Shown in pieces: positions 26,511 through 35,508 of a DNA stretch of 45,730 bases (the stretch's first letter is position 1; each line of letters opens with the position of its first letter). A model generated the notes under the pieces. That model had not been told where the DNA came from and did no database searches. It saw only the letters and a program-made list of their open reading frames with translations. The stretch covers positions 1 through 45,730 of the forward strand of contig JAUYKW010000013.1 of the NCBI GenBank assembly GCA_030698395.1, given 5' to 3'. Source of the DNA: a bacterium. GTDB lineage: Bacteria > Patescibacteriota > Patescibacteriia > UBA9570. The position numbers and the translations under genes were made by a program.

Positions 26511-27320
26511 TTAAGTATTCAAATCTCTTTTATTAAATACAAAATATGTAAAACTAAACATAAAAATAATAATGCCTATAGAAAGTACAATAAACGTAGG
26601 ATTAAGCGCATTGTCTTTTACTATGGTTTCTCCATCGAAATAATGAAACGGCGTAAAATATTGTAGCCATTCATAATCCCCTTTTATTTTTATATACATT
26701 GAGAGGAAAAATGTCGATAACATAAAGCCAGTTGCTATAGGTGAGACTAACTTCGGTTTTTTTACGACTGCAGCTGAAGCCATGCCAATAGATAGAAAAA
26801 TTATCTGTACAAAGAATAAACCAATCATCATCAAGAAAATTTGATTTGTTACAGAATCACCGTCATTAAAAGCCTCTACGATAAGCAAAGAAGAAACTAA
26901 CGTGACTAAATTTAAAACTACTAAATTAGTTACTCCAGCAAGTAGTTTAGCCGTGATAATATCAGTTCTTGAAATAGGATTAACATACAAAAACTCACAA
27001 GTATTATCCCGCTCCTCTTTTGCTATCAATTCTGCACCTAACATTGCTGAGTGAATCGCCCCCATTATTAATAGATACAAAAAAATTAATGCATAAAACC
27101 AAACTGCCTGCGTAAGATCTAATTGACCACCGCCAAAAACTGCTAATACTCCTTCAGGCATTCCAGCCATAAAATCATTTACAGATTCCCCAGCTTGCTT
27201 ATAACCTTGGTATTTTGACATACCACCTGCAACCATCAAAATCATTCCGATACTCCAACCAATCAACCCCTTTTTATGAGCTGTTAGTTCTTGTAAATAT
27301 AAATTTGTGTAAAATTTCAT
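26511..27320 (-). CDS. ABC-2 type transporter permease
   Basis: The 269-residue protein has six predicted membrane segments with a large extracellular gap and the cytoplasmic segment EERDNTCEFLYVNPISRTDI followed by TAKLLAG, typical of ABC-2 permeases. It is a paralogue of the adjacent permease (PVSRTTILSSKLLA there). The two permeases and the ATPase at 28106 form an operon with one- and fourteen-base junctions, giving a likely heterodimeric exporter. The cargo is unknown. Confidence 0.88.
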   Translation of the reverse strand: MKFYTNLYLQELTAHKKGLIGWSIGMILMVAGGMSKYQGYKQAGESVNDFMAGMPEGVLAVFGGGQLDLTQAVWFYALIFLYLLIMGAIHSAMLGAELIAKEERDNTCEFLYVNPISRTDIITAKLLAGVTNLVVLNLVTLVSSLLIVEAFNDGDSVTNQIFLMMIGLFFVQIIFLSIGMASAAVVKKPKLVSPIATGFMLSTFFLSMYIKIKGDYEWLQYFTPFHYFDGETIVKDNALNPTFIVLSIGIIIFMFSFTYFVFNKRDLNT

Positions 27321-27321
27321 A

Positions 27322-28119
27322 TCAGACGTCTTTTTTTACATAAAAAATATAGCTTGTAACCAAAGCAACAACTATAAAAACGGCACCTGTTATAAGGTAA
27401 CTTAACTCATAGAAATTGTGTTCAATAATATATTCAAAGTCAAAATATTTAAAAGGGGTTATATAACTCACTGCCGTATCACCAATAACGTTGTCTAATA
27501 TACTAATAAAATAAAAAGCAAATACCACCGGCAAAGAAACCGCTATGACGGATTTTATCTTCGGACGCACCGTTGCAACTAAAAAACCCAAAGCCAGAAA
27601 GAATAATTGAAGAAAAAACATAGTTAACATTATCATAAACATTGTCTGTGAAACGATTTCTTGTTCAGAAAATAAACTCATGATTAAAAACGTAGAACTA
27701 ATGTAAATGGCGTTAGTTAATATCAATAAAGTTATTGCTGCTAGCAACTTTGAAGAAAGAATTGTTGTTCGGCTAACAGGTTTAGCTATTAGAAAATCCG
27801 ATGTTTGATCACGACTTTCTTTTGAAACAATAGCTGTGCCAAGATGCATTGCTTGAACACCCCCTGCAACCAATATAAACATAAATATTAAGGAAAAAAA
27901 ACTTTCCAGTGATGTAAACGCCATATTAGAAAATCCAATAATTTCTTTAAAGGCAGGTGGAAAATTTTCAATAATTTCACGAGTAGCCTCAGCTGCACTT
28001 TCAAAAGTTGGCCATATAGAAATGTATACCACGGACATCAAAACTAAAACTGCTACCCAAATTGCGGTAGAAATTCTGTACTGTTTTAATTCATGTACAT
28101 AAATATTAAGCATCGGCAT
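27322..28119 (-). CDS. ABC-2 type transporter permease
   Basis: A 265-residue membrane protein with six hydrophobic segments and the loop ESRDQTSDFLIAKPVSRTTI before SSKLLAAITLL, the ABC-2 coupling region. It starts 14 bases inside the end of the ATPase gene and its stop is one base from the second permease, so all three are translated together. Half-size permeases of this type pair with one ATPase dimer to export drugs, peptides or lipids. No resistance or peptide gene nearby indicates which. Confidence 0.88.
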   Translation of the reverse strand: MPMLNIYVHELKQYRISTAIWVAVLVLMSVVYISIWPTFESAAEATREIIENFPPAFKEIIGFSNMAFTSLESFFSLIFMFILVAGGVQAMHLGTAIVSKESRDQTSDFLIAKPVSRTTILSSKLLAAITLLILTNAIYISSTFLIMSLFSEQEIVSQTMFMIMLTMFFLQLFFLALGFLVATVRPKIKSVIAVSLPVVFAFYFISILDNVIGDTAVSYITPFKYFDFEYIIEHNFYELSYLITGAVFIVVALVTSYIFYVKKDV

Positions 28120-28999
28120 CTTCGTCTCTATAATAATGCATGAATATTTCCTCTAAATCTGGTTCTACTATTCTTAAACTAATCAAATCAAGCTCACTAA
28201 CCTTACTGATAATAACGTTGATATCGCCTTTAAATAGAAAAGTGGTTGTGCCCTTTTTACTTACAAAATTATTAATACTCTCACCATTAAAATCCTCTTG
28301 TTTAAGATCTGTCTTAGTTTCTATGCGAAACTTTGTATAACTATTACGCATCAAATCAGCTACTTTTTCTACTTTAATTATTTTTCCATCTTTGATTATT
28401 GCAACTCGATCACAAAGTTTTTGAACCTCTCCTAAAATATGCGATGAAAAAAATATAGTTGCACCCTTTTGATTCTCTTCTTCAATTAAATTAAAGAAAT
28501 TCTGCTGCATCAATGGATCTAAACCACTAGTAGGCTCATCCAAAATAATTAACTTAGGTTCGTGCAGCAAACCTTGGACAATTCCAACTTTTTTCTTATT
28601 TCCTAATGAAAGATCACTAATTTTTCTGTTTACATCTAAATCCATAATTTTAACCAATTGCTCCATTCTTTTTGTACAATCTTTATCATAAAAGCTCGCG
28701 GAGTAGTTCAGTAAGCTCTTCACTTTCATACTGTCATAATAATGAACATCAGCAGGTAAATAACCAATGTTTTGTTTAATCTCTGGTCCATGTTCAATGA
28801 CGTCTTTACCAAAAATAGTAGCAGAGCCACTAGTTGGATAAATTAGTGATAACAATGTACGAATTGTTGTTGATTTACCAGCACCATTTGGGCCAACAAA
28901 ACCAAAAACCTCACCCTCTTCAACGCTCAAGTCCACATCGACAATACCTCTATCTTTGCCGTAATATTTAGTTAATTTCTTCGTCTCAATTATGTTCAT
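28106..28999 (-). CDS. ABC transporter ATP-binding protein (ABC-2 exporter)
   Basis: The 297-residue product carries Walker A GFVGPNGAGKSTTIRTLL at about 35-50, a Q-loop region (NIGYLPADVHYY), signature LSLGNKKKVGIVQGLL, Walker B LIILDEPTSGLD and a switch His in FFSSHILGEV. Signature LSLGNKKK departs from LSGGQ, as is common in CcmA/DrrA-type ATPases. The C-terminal 70 residues form the usual DrrA-type extension. It drives the two permeases that follow. A terminator 90 bases upstream separates it from the lipoprotein gene. Confidence 0.93.
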   Translation of the reverse strand: MNIIETKKLTKYYGKDRGIVDVDLSVEEGEVFGFVGPNGAGKSTTIRTLLSLIYPTSGSATIFGKDVIEHGPEIKQNIGYLPADVHYYDSMKVKSLLNYSASFYDKDCTKRMEQLVKIMDLDVNRKISDLSLGNKKKVGIVQGLLHEPKLIILDEPTSGLDPLMQQNFFNLIEEENQKGATIFFSSHILGEVQKLCDRVAIIKDGKIIKVEKVADLMRNSYTKFRIETKTDLKQEDFNGESINNFVSKKGTTTFLFKGDINVIISKVSELDLISLRIVEPDLEEIFMHYYRDEDADA

Positions 29000-29079
29000 A
29001 TGATAAACGTTACTAATTTCACCTATAAGTTAAGAATACTCTTTAAAAATTACTCTGACAACTGAAATGTCATGTTAAA

Positions 29080-29113
29080 ACAAAAACACACCGATACCAG
29101 AATCGATGTGTTT
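29080..29113 (-). terminator. Rho-independent terminator of the lipoprotein gene
   Basis: On the minus strand AAACACATCGAT and ATCGGTGTGTTT form a 12-bp stem with one G-U pair around TCTGGT-like loop bases, followed by TTTTTGTTTT. It lies 25 bases after the stop of the gene at 29138. Confidence 0.85.
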
Positions 29114-29137
29114 CTTGTAGCTAACTATTACTTACTC

Positions 29138-29716
29138 TTATATCGAACGCGCTTCGTATTTAGCAACGAAATCTCCATTTATGCTGGAATATGTATCATC
29201 AGCGGTAATGCTACCACAAACAAAATCATCGCCAAAGTATGTAATCTCTACCTCTGCAGTATCATCAAATACTCCTCCAGCTAAATCAGCAGTAGAAATA
29301 TTTAACTCACCCACTTGAGTTAATGCTTCTTTAACTTTTGAATATGTTCCCACGTCAACCATTGTATCAGCTTCTGTGTTCTCTAAATACACAACAGCTA
29401 ACATACGTTCACCAGTAATGTTAGAATAAATATCAGTTGGATCAACTACATAATCTGCAAACACTAATTGCAATTCATCTTCACTACCAGTCCATTGTAT
29501 TGCATAAGAATTTTCAGCTAACGGTGTTTCTGTGCCAGCTTCAGTAGACTGAATTGTTAATGTGTTTTCGACAACGCATCCCTCTGGCATACCTGCAACA
29601 GCCACAGTATTAACATCATTACTAGTTGCATCATCTGTTGAAGTACATCCTGCACCAATTAACGTTAATGTGGCAAAAACTCCGATTGCCACTGCATACA
29701 TTTTTTTATTAATCAT
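29138..29716 (-). CDS. Hypothetical lipoprotein
   Basis: The 192-residue product has a lipoprotein signal ending in TLTLIGAGC (Cys near residue 24), a short Thr/Asp-rich linker, and a beta-rich domain with two further cysteines (EGCVVENT, DFVCGSIT) that may pair. No family recognised. ATG 29716 or the Met six codons in are both possible. A strong terminator follows. It may be bound to the outer face of the membrane; any link to the exporter operon downstream is not supported by transcription. Confidence 0.72.
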   Translation of the reverse strand: MINKKMYAVAIGVFATLTLIGAGCTSTDDATSNDVNTVAVAGMPEGCVVENTLTIQSTEAGTETPLAENSYAIQWTGSEDELQLVFADYVVDPTDIYSNITGERMLAVVYLENTEADTMVDVGTYSKVKEALTQVGELNISTADLAGGVFDDTAEVEITYFGDDFVCGSITADDTYSSINGDFVAKYEARSI

Positions 29717-29838
29717 GTATTTATATTGCTTACTAATTATTGCTTAGATATTAAGCATACCATTTATGGTAATACTAATCAAAAATTAACAACAAAAACT
29801 TTGCATCTTTTTAATAGATGAATTTAGACAATTCAGCT

Positions 29839-31296
29839 CTAATTAAACCTCTTCTCTAAATCTAATGTTTGATTTATATTGAGTTGATCTACAAACTCTT
29901 CATCATGACTCACGACAATTATGGCTCCAGCAAAGTCATTCAGTGCTTTGGCGATTACAGGCAAATGACGAAAGTTAATATGATTAGTTGGTTCATCTAA
30001 AATAAGTAAAGCTGGCTGTTGCATCATAAATCTTGCATAGGACAACAATCCTTTCTGACCCTCAGACAAAGACCCAATTGGATTCTGCAATAAATCACCA
30101 GTGAGCAAAAAATGTGCAGCCGCTTCATAAATTTCCTGTTCGCCACCCTTTAATTTTATCTCTTCTAAAGCTTTGAATGGAGTTTGCTCATAGTTAAGAC
30201 CAGAAAAATCTTGACGATAATAACCAACACGCAAATCTTTTTTAATTGTCATCCCATCATGTGCGTCAGATGCCAATGCCTCTAACATAGTAGTTTTACC
30301 AATACCGTTAGGACCTGTCATCAACAGCATATCTCCTTTATGAATTTCAATATCAACTTCTTTACTAATAGGTCCACCATCTCTAATGATGGTAATTTCA
30401 TCCAAATGAGCAACGGAGCCACTAAACTCCTGAACTGGAATTTTGAACGGACGAATTGTTTTATCTTCTTTACGCACAGATACCATATCCTCTTCATCTT
30501 CAGCAATCTCATCTTTTAGTTTACTAGCTAACCTACGCATTTTTCCACCTTTATGTGAAAACTGATTTACTTTTTCTTTACGATCTATAATATTTTTTTT
30601 TAATTGGGCGTTTTGACGTTGTTCACGTAAAATCTGAGCCTGAATTTCGTCTACTACATCATAATAATCCCCTACATACTGTTGTACTTGATTGGTAAAC
30701 ACATCAAGATGCAATACACCATGAGTAAATAAATTCAAAAAAGCTGCATCATGCGAAATAACAATGACCGTTTTTTCATAACCTAATAAAAATGTAATCA
30801 AATGATCAATTCCCTGCGTATCTAAATTATTAGTAGGTTCATCAAGTAATAGAATATCTGGTTCATGAATTATAGCCTGCGCTAACAACATCCGCGCTTG
30901 TTGTCCACCAGATAAATCTCCTATCTTCCAATGTGATGGCACAGATAAATTCACTAATTCAAGAACTCGTTTGATATCACGATCAATATCATATTTTTTA
31001 TCTTTAAAAGCACTTTCAAAAAATTCTTTTACCGTTAATTCCATTGATGCTCGTGGCATTACCTGTGATGCAATTCCAATTGTCGCATCTCTTCTAACAT
31101 TCACACTACCTTTATTTGGCTTTAACTCTCCAGAAATCAACTTAAAAATAGTAGATTTTCCAGCACCATTTTGCCCCATGATAGTAATTTTGGCATTCTC
31201 TCGAACCGAAAAATTTACCTCTTTTAATATAGGCTTGTTTCTATTGTATGCAAAAGATACCTCGCTAAAACTTATAATTACATCTCCATGATCCAT
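29839..31296 (-). CDS. ABC-F family ATPase (ribosome-associated)
   Basis: From ATG 31296 (MDHGDVIISFSEVSF) the product is 485 residues with two nucleotide-binding domains and no membrane segments. NBD1 has GQNGAGKSTIFKL, LSGGQQARMLLAQA and LLLDEPTNNLDTQ; NBD2 has GPNGIGKTTMLEAL, SLSEGQKGLLSYA and LLILDEPTNHINF. Between them is a charged helical linker (about 240-310: REQRQNAQLKKNIIDRKEKV, KMRRLASKLKDEIAEDEEDM), as in ABC-F factors that act in the ribosomal E site. A longer start at 31371 would add a non-conserved hydrophobic lead. Translation-quality or antibiotic-protection roles are known for the family; which applies is unclear. Confidence 0.92.
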   Translation of the reverse strand: MDHGDVIISFSEVSFAYNRNKPILKEVNFSVRENAKITIMGQNGAGKSTIFKLISGELKPNKGSVNVRRDATIGIASQVMPRASMELTVKEFFESAFKDKKYDIDRDIKRVLELVNLSVPSHWKIGDLSGGQQARMLLAQAIIHEPDILLLDEPTNNLDTQGIDHLITFLLGYEKTVIVISHDAAFLNLFTHGVLHLDVFTNQVQQYVGDYYDVVDEIQAQILREQRQNAQLKKNIIDRKEKVNQFSHKGGKMRRLASKLKDEIAEDEEDMVSVRKEDKTIRPFKIPVQEFSGSVAHLDEITIIRDGGPISKEVDIEIHKGDMLLMTGPNGIGKTTMLEALASDAHDGMTIKKDLRVGYYRQDFSGLNYEQTPFKALEEIKLKGGEQEIYEAAAHFLLTGDLLQNPIGSLSEGQKGLLSYARFMMQQPALLILDEPTNHINFRHLPVIAKALNDFAGAIIVVSHDEEFVDQLNINQTLDLEKRFN

Positions 31297-31410
31297 AGTT
31301 ACATTGTTATTCAACCAAATAAAGAACCCGGCACATACCAGGCAACCCGAGTAGTATACTGAAACATCCAAAAGAGGTCAAGAGATGCATTTATAAAGAA
31401 AATTGTGCCC

Positions 31411-31441
31411 AAATAAAAAACACTCTTTATCGGAGTGCTTT
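31411..31441 (-). terminator. Rho-independent terminator of the 40-residue basic gene
   Basis: On minus, AAGCACTC and GAGTGTTT pair (one G-U) around CGATAAA and are followed by TTTTATTT. It sits 22 bases after the stop at 31463. Confidence 0.8.
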
Positions 31442-31462
31442 CTATATTATCGTTACAAAACC

Positions 31463-31585
31463 TTAATTTTTTTTCTTAGCTTTCTTTGTAGCCAACATCG
31501 CTGATTTAATTGCTAAACGCTTTTTTGTCTTGCGTGGAGATGAAACAACATTGTTGCTACTAATTGATCCGCGTCGTTTTGCCAT
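31463..31585 (-). CDS. Small basic protein of 40 residues
   Basis: ATG 31585 opens 40 codons: MAKRRGSISSNNVVSSPRKT, then KKRLAIKSAMLATKKAKKKN. Over a third of residues are Lys or Arg and there is no hydrophobic segment. The composition suggests a nucleic-acid-binding peptide, like histone-H1-like or ribosome-associated basic tails, but no family is recognised. A terminator follows directly, and the end of the gene and hairpin fit a short transcript, which supports it being real despite its size. The next 450 bases upstream on the plus strand hold only an Fn3 relic. Confidence 0.55.
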   Translation of the reverse strand: MAKRRGSISSNNVVSSPRKTKKRLAIKSAMLATKKAKKKN

Positions 31586-31793
31586 AAAAGTAGTTATAAG
31601 TAATTATTAGTTCCCAAAATATTGAAAGAGTAACGACTCAAAAGATACATCATCTTAGCCATTCAGTCAACCATGTGTCATTTTTTATATAGAATAACCA
31701 TTGAAACAAATTATGATAATTATGTTATCAATAAACTTAAAAAGATTATATATATACACATCATGGAGGAAAAATTCCGCATTTCTCAAAAAA

Positions 31794-31949
31794 ATGCTAG
31801 TCAACAGTAATAAGACACAAATTACCACTGCAGTTCAAGACTTGAATTCAAATAAAAAATAGCTGATTCAAGTAAGAGCAAGACATAAAGCTGGCGGTAC
31901 CTACTACAAAGGTAATTGGAGTAAAACCATTAAATTCACAACTAACTAA
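31794..31949 (+). pseudogene. Relic of an Fn3 domain with an internal TAG
   Basis: From ATG 31794 the frame reads VNSNKTQITTAVQDLNSNKK, then TAG (31860-31862), then LIQVRARHKAGGTYYKGNWS and KTIKFTTN before TAA. The part after TAG is the C-terminal half of an Fn3 domain, as in the proteins at 6656 and 26498, and the TAG stands where an aromatic residue is expected. The 5' half of the domain and the signal are missing. This is the remnant of a secreted Fn3 gene. The flanks 31590-31790 and 31950-32050 hold nothing I can name. Confidence 0.7.
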
Positions 31950-32050
31950 TACGTCATTAGCTAAGACTTGTTAACCTTACTTAATTTTCAAAATATAGTT
32001 GCAATGAAAATTGCATTGATTACATGATGATTTTGTGACATGATTAGATT

Positions 32051-32851
32051 ATGAATGATAAAGTAATTCTCAAATATCTACATAAAGCCTTGCGCGATGA
32101 AAAATCCCGTTTGTTTTGGATTGTCAATGATATCTTGGCTGTACTTATTTTAATATCTGTTATATCGATTTTTATTGAATCTCTCGAACTTGCCCCAGAA
32201 AATTGGCAACCTTTATTGAATATCTTTGAAATAATAATTATAGTTATCTTTACTGTTGAATATATAGCTGAAATTATTATATCCAAACCGAAAGCTAAAT
32301 ATATATTTAGCTTTTTTGGAATCATTGACTTACTATCAATATTGCCAAGTTATCTGTTAATGTTTGATTTTCGCTTTATAAAAGTATTACGTATTGTTCG
32401 TATTTTACGTTTCTTACGACTACTACGTCTTGCAAAACTGACTAAACTTGCTACATCCCATGGCTCTAAACGTCTAAAAACAGCCAAACAAATTATTACA
32501 TTAAATCTTATCATCTACTTTACATCGATGGGCGTATTGGTAACTATCATGGGTACTATACTCTATGAGCTAGAAGGTAATGTTCCAGGCACAACAATTC
32601 ATAGTGTATTAGACGGAATGTGGTTAGCGATTTCTACAATAACGACTGTAACGTTTGGTGATGTTTTCCCAATCACCGCAGGTGGTAAAAGTGTGGTCGT
32701 ATTTGGAATGTTAGCAGAAATTGCCCTTCTTGGATTGATGATTGTTATTGTTGGTCATACTGTTGAAAAACTACTCTTTGGAACAGTAGCAGATTTTGAA
32801 ACTGAAGTTGAAATACTCAAACAAGCACACAAGGATAACATCGATAATTAA
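32051..32851 (+). CDS. Voltage-gated ion channel (potassium-channel family) with altered filter
   Basis: The 266-residue product has six membrane segments. S4 carries regularly spaced arginines (FIKVLRIVRILRFLRLLRLA, about 112-131), and the pore helix-filter region near residue 200 reads STITTVTFGDVFP. Canonical potassium filters are TVGYGD, so here Gly is Thr and Tyr is Phe. S6 (MLAEIALLGLMIVIVGHTVE) is followed by a short coiled tail. The tetrameric family moves K+ across the membrane; selectivity of this one cannot be assumed. It is monocistronic. Confidence 0.85.
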   Translation: MNDKVILKYLHKALRDEKSRLFWIVNDILAVLILISVISIFIESLELAPENWQPLLNIFEIIIIVIFTVEYIAEIIISKPKAKYIFSFFGIIDLLSILPSYLLMFDFRFIKVLRIVRILRFLRLLRLAKLTKLATSHGSKRLKTAKQIITLNLIIYFTSMGVLVTIMGTILYELEGNVPGTTIHSVLDGMWLAISTITTVTFGDVFPITAGGKSVVVFGMLAEIALLGLMIVIVGHTVEKLLFGTVADFETEVEILKQAHKDNIDN

Positions 32852-32993
32852 AAAACTACAACAAAAGACCCGTTTTTCTCAATTGCATTAAAGATGCAAC
32901 CAAATAAGACTCGCATAGAATAATTTTTTACTTAACTGGTTTATTTGTAAATTTTAGTTTTAATGTAACCAACCAATGTACAAACAATAATAA

Positions 32994-33359
32994 TCAAAAT
33001 AAATGCCAACTAGAACCACAATAAGAAAAATAACTAACAAAAACATCCAAGCCACCTTCATGTGGTACAAAAGCGACAACATCCCCAACAAAGCCCATTG
33101 CAGAAAGTGTTAATCCAAAATACAATCCACCTTTTATAAAAGATATCTTTCCTGATGATCGTAGAAACCACCACGCTCCAAGCATACTTATTAATATTGT
33201 AAAAATTATCGTCGTTATCAACATTGTTAAAGGAATAGTTGCTGGATTAGTAAATTCCAACTCAATTGCAAAAATCTTGGATTCTATAATGATAACAACC
33301 AAAACAGCAACACAAACAAAAAATGCTATTCCTTTCAAGCGTTTTACATTTATATACAT
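32994..33359 (-). CDS. Membrane protein, hypothetical
   Basis: A 121-residue protein with about four hydrophobic segments (GIAFFVCVAVLVVIII, LTMLITTIIFTILISMLGAWW, GGLYFGLTLSAMGFVGDVVA, DVFVSYFSYCG). Family not recognised with confidence; the layout is like small DUF5367-type proteins. It lies upstream of nothing on its strand and follows the decayed gene at 33385. Confidence 0.6.
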   Translation of the reverse strand: MYINVKRLKGIAFFVCVAVLVVIIIESKIFAIELEFTNPATIPLTMLITTIIFTILISMLGAWWFLRSSGKISFIKGGLYFGLTLSAMGFVGDVVAFVPHEGGLDVFVSYFSYCGSSWHLF

Positions 33360-33384
33360 AAATTGATTATAACTATTTGATCTA

Positions 33385-34109
33385 TTACACTTTTAAATCA
33401 TAATCAAGCGCTACGAAAATAGCTTGCATCTCTGAAATGAATTGTTCAACTCCCTGTTGATATTCCCCTAACCTATTTTGATCAAGTTTACCTTTTAACA
33501 CCTCACTAAAAGATAACCTGCTCCCAAGTCGATCTACTACATATCCAGCATGAACATATATAAATACACGATTTTGCAAGCTCTCCATGTTTAAGACATA
33601 TGGTATTTTATTTTTTATATCAATCAAATCGCTCATTGTATCAGGATCAAAAAAATAATAAGGCGCCTTAGGATCTGAAGAATAAACATTAAAAAGTTTA
33701 TTAAATTCTGTAGATTCAAGTTACCTATCTTCATTACGCGGTGGTTGAAACTCATCATTTACTCCATATAGACGCACCGAGTGATGTTCTTGTTTGGTAG
33801 TAAACTCACAACCAATATACTGTATAGTTACTGTATAATTACTGTATTTTTTCCAGCTCTTTTGGTTTGTGTAAATCTAACAAGCTTGAAGGGATATTTA
33901 TCCAATCTTGGAAGATAGACATTGTCTATTTTAGTATGAAAGTTCTGACTAAGAGCATAATCATCTAATACAGTATTATCTGATATTTCTTTAAAACCAA
34001 TTTCTTCAAGAACTGTATCCTGTAACTTTCTGTTCATATTATTATGCAATAGTAAGTACATCCCAATAATAGGAGTAATTATAAATAGTATGCTCTGTAT
34101 AAAATTACC
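33385..34109 (-). pseudogene. DUF3137-like membrane protein, decayed
   Basis: From 34109, just after an in-frame TAA, the frame gives a membrane segment with no start (SILFIITPIIGMYLLLHN), then LPRLDKYPFKLVRFTQTKRA up to a stop at 33828. In another frame the sense continues (YTVTIQYIGCEFTTKQEHHS, then YGVNDEFQPPRNEDR), and an in-frame TAA at 33721-33723 interrupts LESTEFNKLFNVYSSDPKAP and YYFFDPDTMSDLIDIKNKIP, the typical C-terminal DUF3137 pattern. So there is one frameshift, one nonsense codon and a lost 5' end. Two short frames inside have ATGs (34061 and 33636) but neither is a whole domain. Confidence 0.7.
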
Positions 34110-34125
34110 TTAACAAATACCGAAA

Positions 34126-34866
34126 TTATTTCTTACGTAGAAAAAGCTTTAAAAGCGAGACTGCTATTATAACGATAATCGCCAAGACTGCTGTCCAAAG
34201 AATTATAGTAGTATCAGCAAATTTCATAGCTATGCCAATAATGGCCCACACCATAACTCCTGCAAAAACATAATCTCTTCGTTTCAATAGCATTGTAACA
34301 GTCAATGCTGTTGCAACTACCAGCATAATAGCAGACCATGTTTGTGGTTCAATCCCCCACGCACTCCATTCATGTACATACAAAGCTCCGGCAATATTTG
34401 CGATAGTAGCGACACTTATCCATCCCAGATATAAACTAAACGGAAAATGAGTTAATAAATACTTTTTTGCACCAACGCGTTCCCTACCTATATCTAATTT
34501 CACATATATCAAAATGAGAGTTACCAAAATCACCAACATTGCCAAAACACTAGTTGCAACATATTCATAGTGCCATAAAAAAATCCACATGCTATTAGCC
34601 AGTGCATTAATAACAAATAACCATGCAATACTATGTAATTTTTTATTTCCTTTCACCTTTGGTAAAATCTGATAAATAGCATATGCAATTAAGGCAAGGT
34701 AAATAAGTGACCAAATGCTAAATACATAACCTTCTGGAACAAAATATGTTGGGATGGCATCAGATAACTCTTTGGTTGATTTATTATTTAAGGGTAATAG
34801 AACTGCTAAAGCATTAACTATCAACATGATAACTAATCCAATTAACACACTTATTTTTTTAAACAT
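34126..34866 (-). CDS. TspO/MBR-related tryptophan-rich membrane protein
   Basis: The 246-residue protein has about eight hydrophobic segments, more than the five of canonical TspO. The TspO-like part is clear: FVPEGYVFSIWSLIYLALIA corresponds to the conserved first Pro/Trp region, and FSLYLGWISVATIANIAGAL to the later Trp-Ala-Asn signature. Members bind porphyrins and cholesterol-like ligands and act in stress or light response. A flavoprotein of protoporphyrin-oxidase type lies far off at 3197, with no operon link. It starts directly after the decayed DUF3137 gene. Confidence 0.85.
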   Translation of the reverse strand: MFKKISVLIGLVIMLIVNALAVLLPLNNKSTKELSDAIPTYFVPEGYVFSIWSLIYLALIAYAIYQILPKVKGNKKLHSIAWLFVINALANSMWIFLWHYEYVATSVLAMLVILVTLILIYVKLDIGRERVGAKKYLLTHFPFSLYLGWISVATIANIAGALYVHEWSAWGIEPQTWSAIMLVVATALTVTMLLKRRDYVFAGVMVWAIIGIAMKFADTTIILWTAVLAIIVIIAVSLLKLFLRKK

Positions 34867-34958
34867 AAACAGCTTATTTAAAAAATATTTATTTGACTAT
34901 ATTATATTAAAATAAAGGGATTTTATGAACAACTTAATATTATGAATTTCAATAAAAT

Positions 34959-35360
34959 TTACTCGCTAATCTGTCCATTAAAATCACCACCCTCTTCAAT
35001 GGCAATTTGTTTTGTTGCGCGCACTATCCCATCTTGATGATGTGGAGGAGAATATAAAGTGTATAGTTTTAATGCAGTACTATCAGACATGTTTATTACG
35101 TTATGCTGGGCACCAGCAGGCACTACAACGCTATCTCCATCTTTTACATCATATTCAGTTTCATTAATCACAACTTTGCCCTCACCTTGTTCAAAGCGAA
35201 AAAATTGGTCCCCATCTGCATGAACTTCTAAGCCAATGTCCTCTCCTGGATTCAATGACATTAAAACTAATTGACTATATTGCGCTGTATATAGTACTTT
35301 TCTAAAATTTTCGTTAGCTAGCGTAGCTTGCTCTATATTATCTTTATATCCTTTTTTCAT
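34959..35360 (-). CDS. Cupin-domain protein
   Basis: A 133-residue single cupin. Motif 1 reads GLEVHADGDQFFRFEQGEGK and motif 2 VVPAGAQHNVIN, keeping the His and Glu-like metal ligands (H in motif 1 replaced one of the usual two by Asp, as in H-A-D-G-D). The N-terminal KKGYKDNIEQATLANENFRK is typical of small stress cupins that act on or sense small ligands. Function unknown. About 145 bases upstream have no clear promoter. Confidence 0.85.
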   Translation of the reverse strand: MKKGYKDNIEQATLANENFRKVLYTAQYSQLVLMSLNPGEDIGLEVHADGDQFFRFEQGEGKVVINETEYDVKDGDSVVVPAGAQHNVINMSDSTALKLYTLYSPPHHQDGIVRATKQIAIEEGGDFNGQISE

Positions 35361-35508
35361 AGTAATAAATTATGGAAATTATTATATTTTAAGAATAGCA
35401 CATTACTTAACAATGCTCGAGTTCAATATAATGCAATATTGATCGAATGGGAGAATCTAGAAAAACTCCGGAATAATCCAGATGAGGGCAGAAGAGTTCA
35501 TCGGACTG

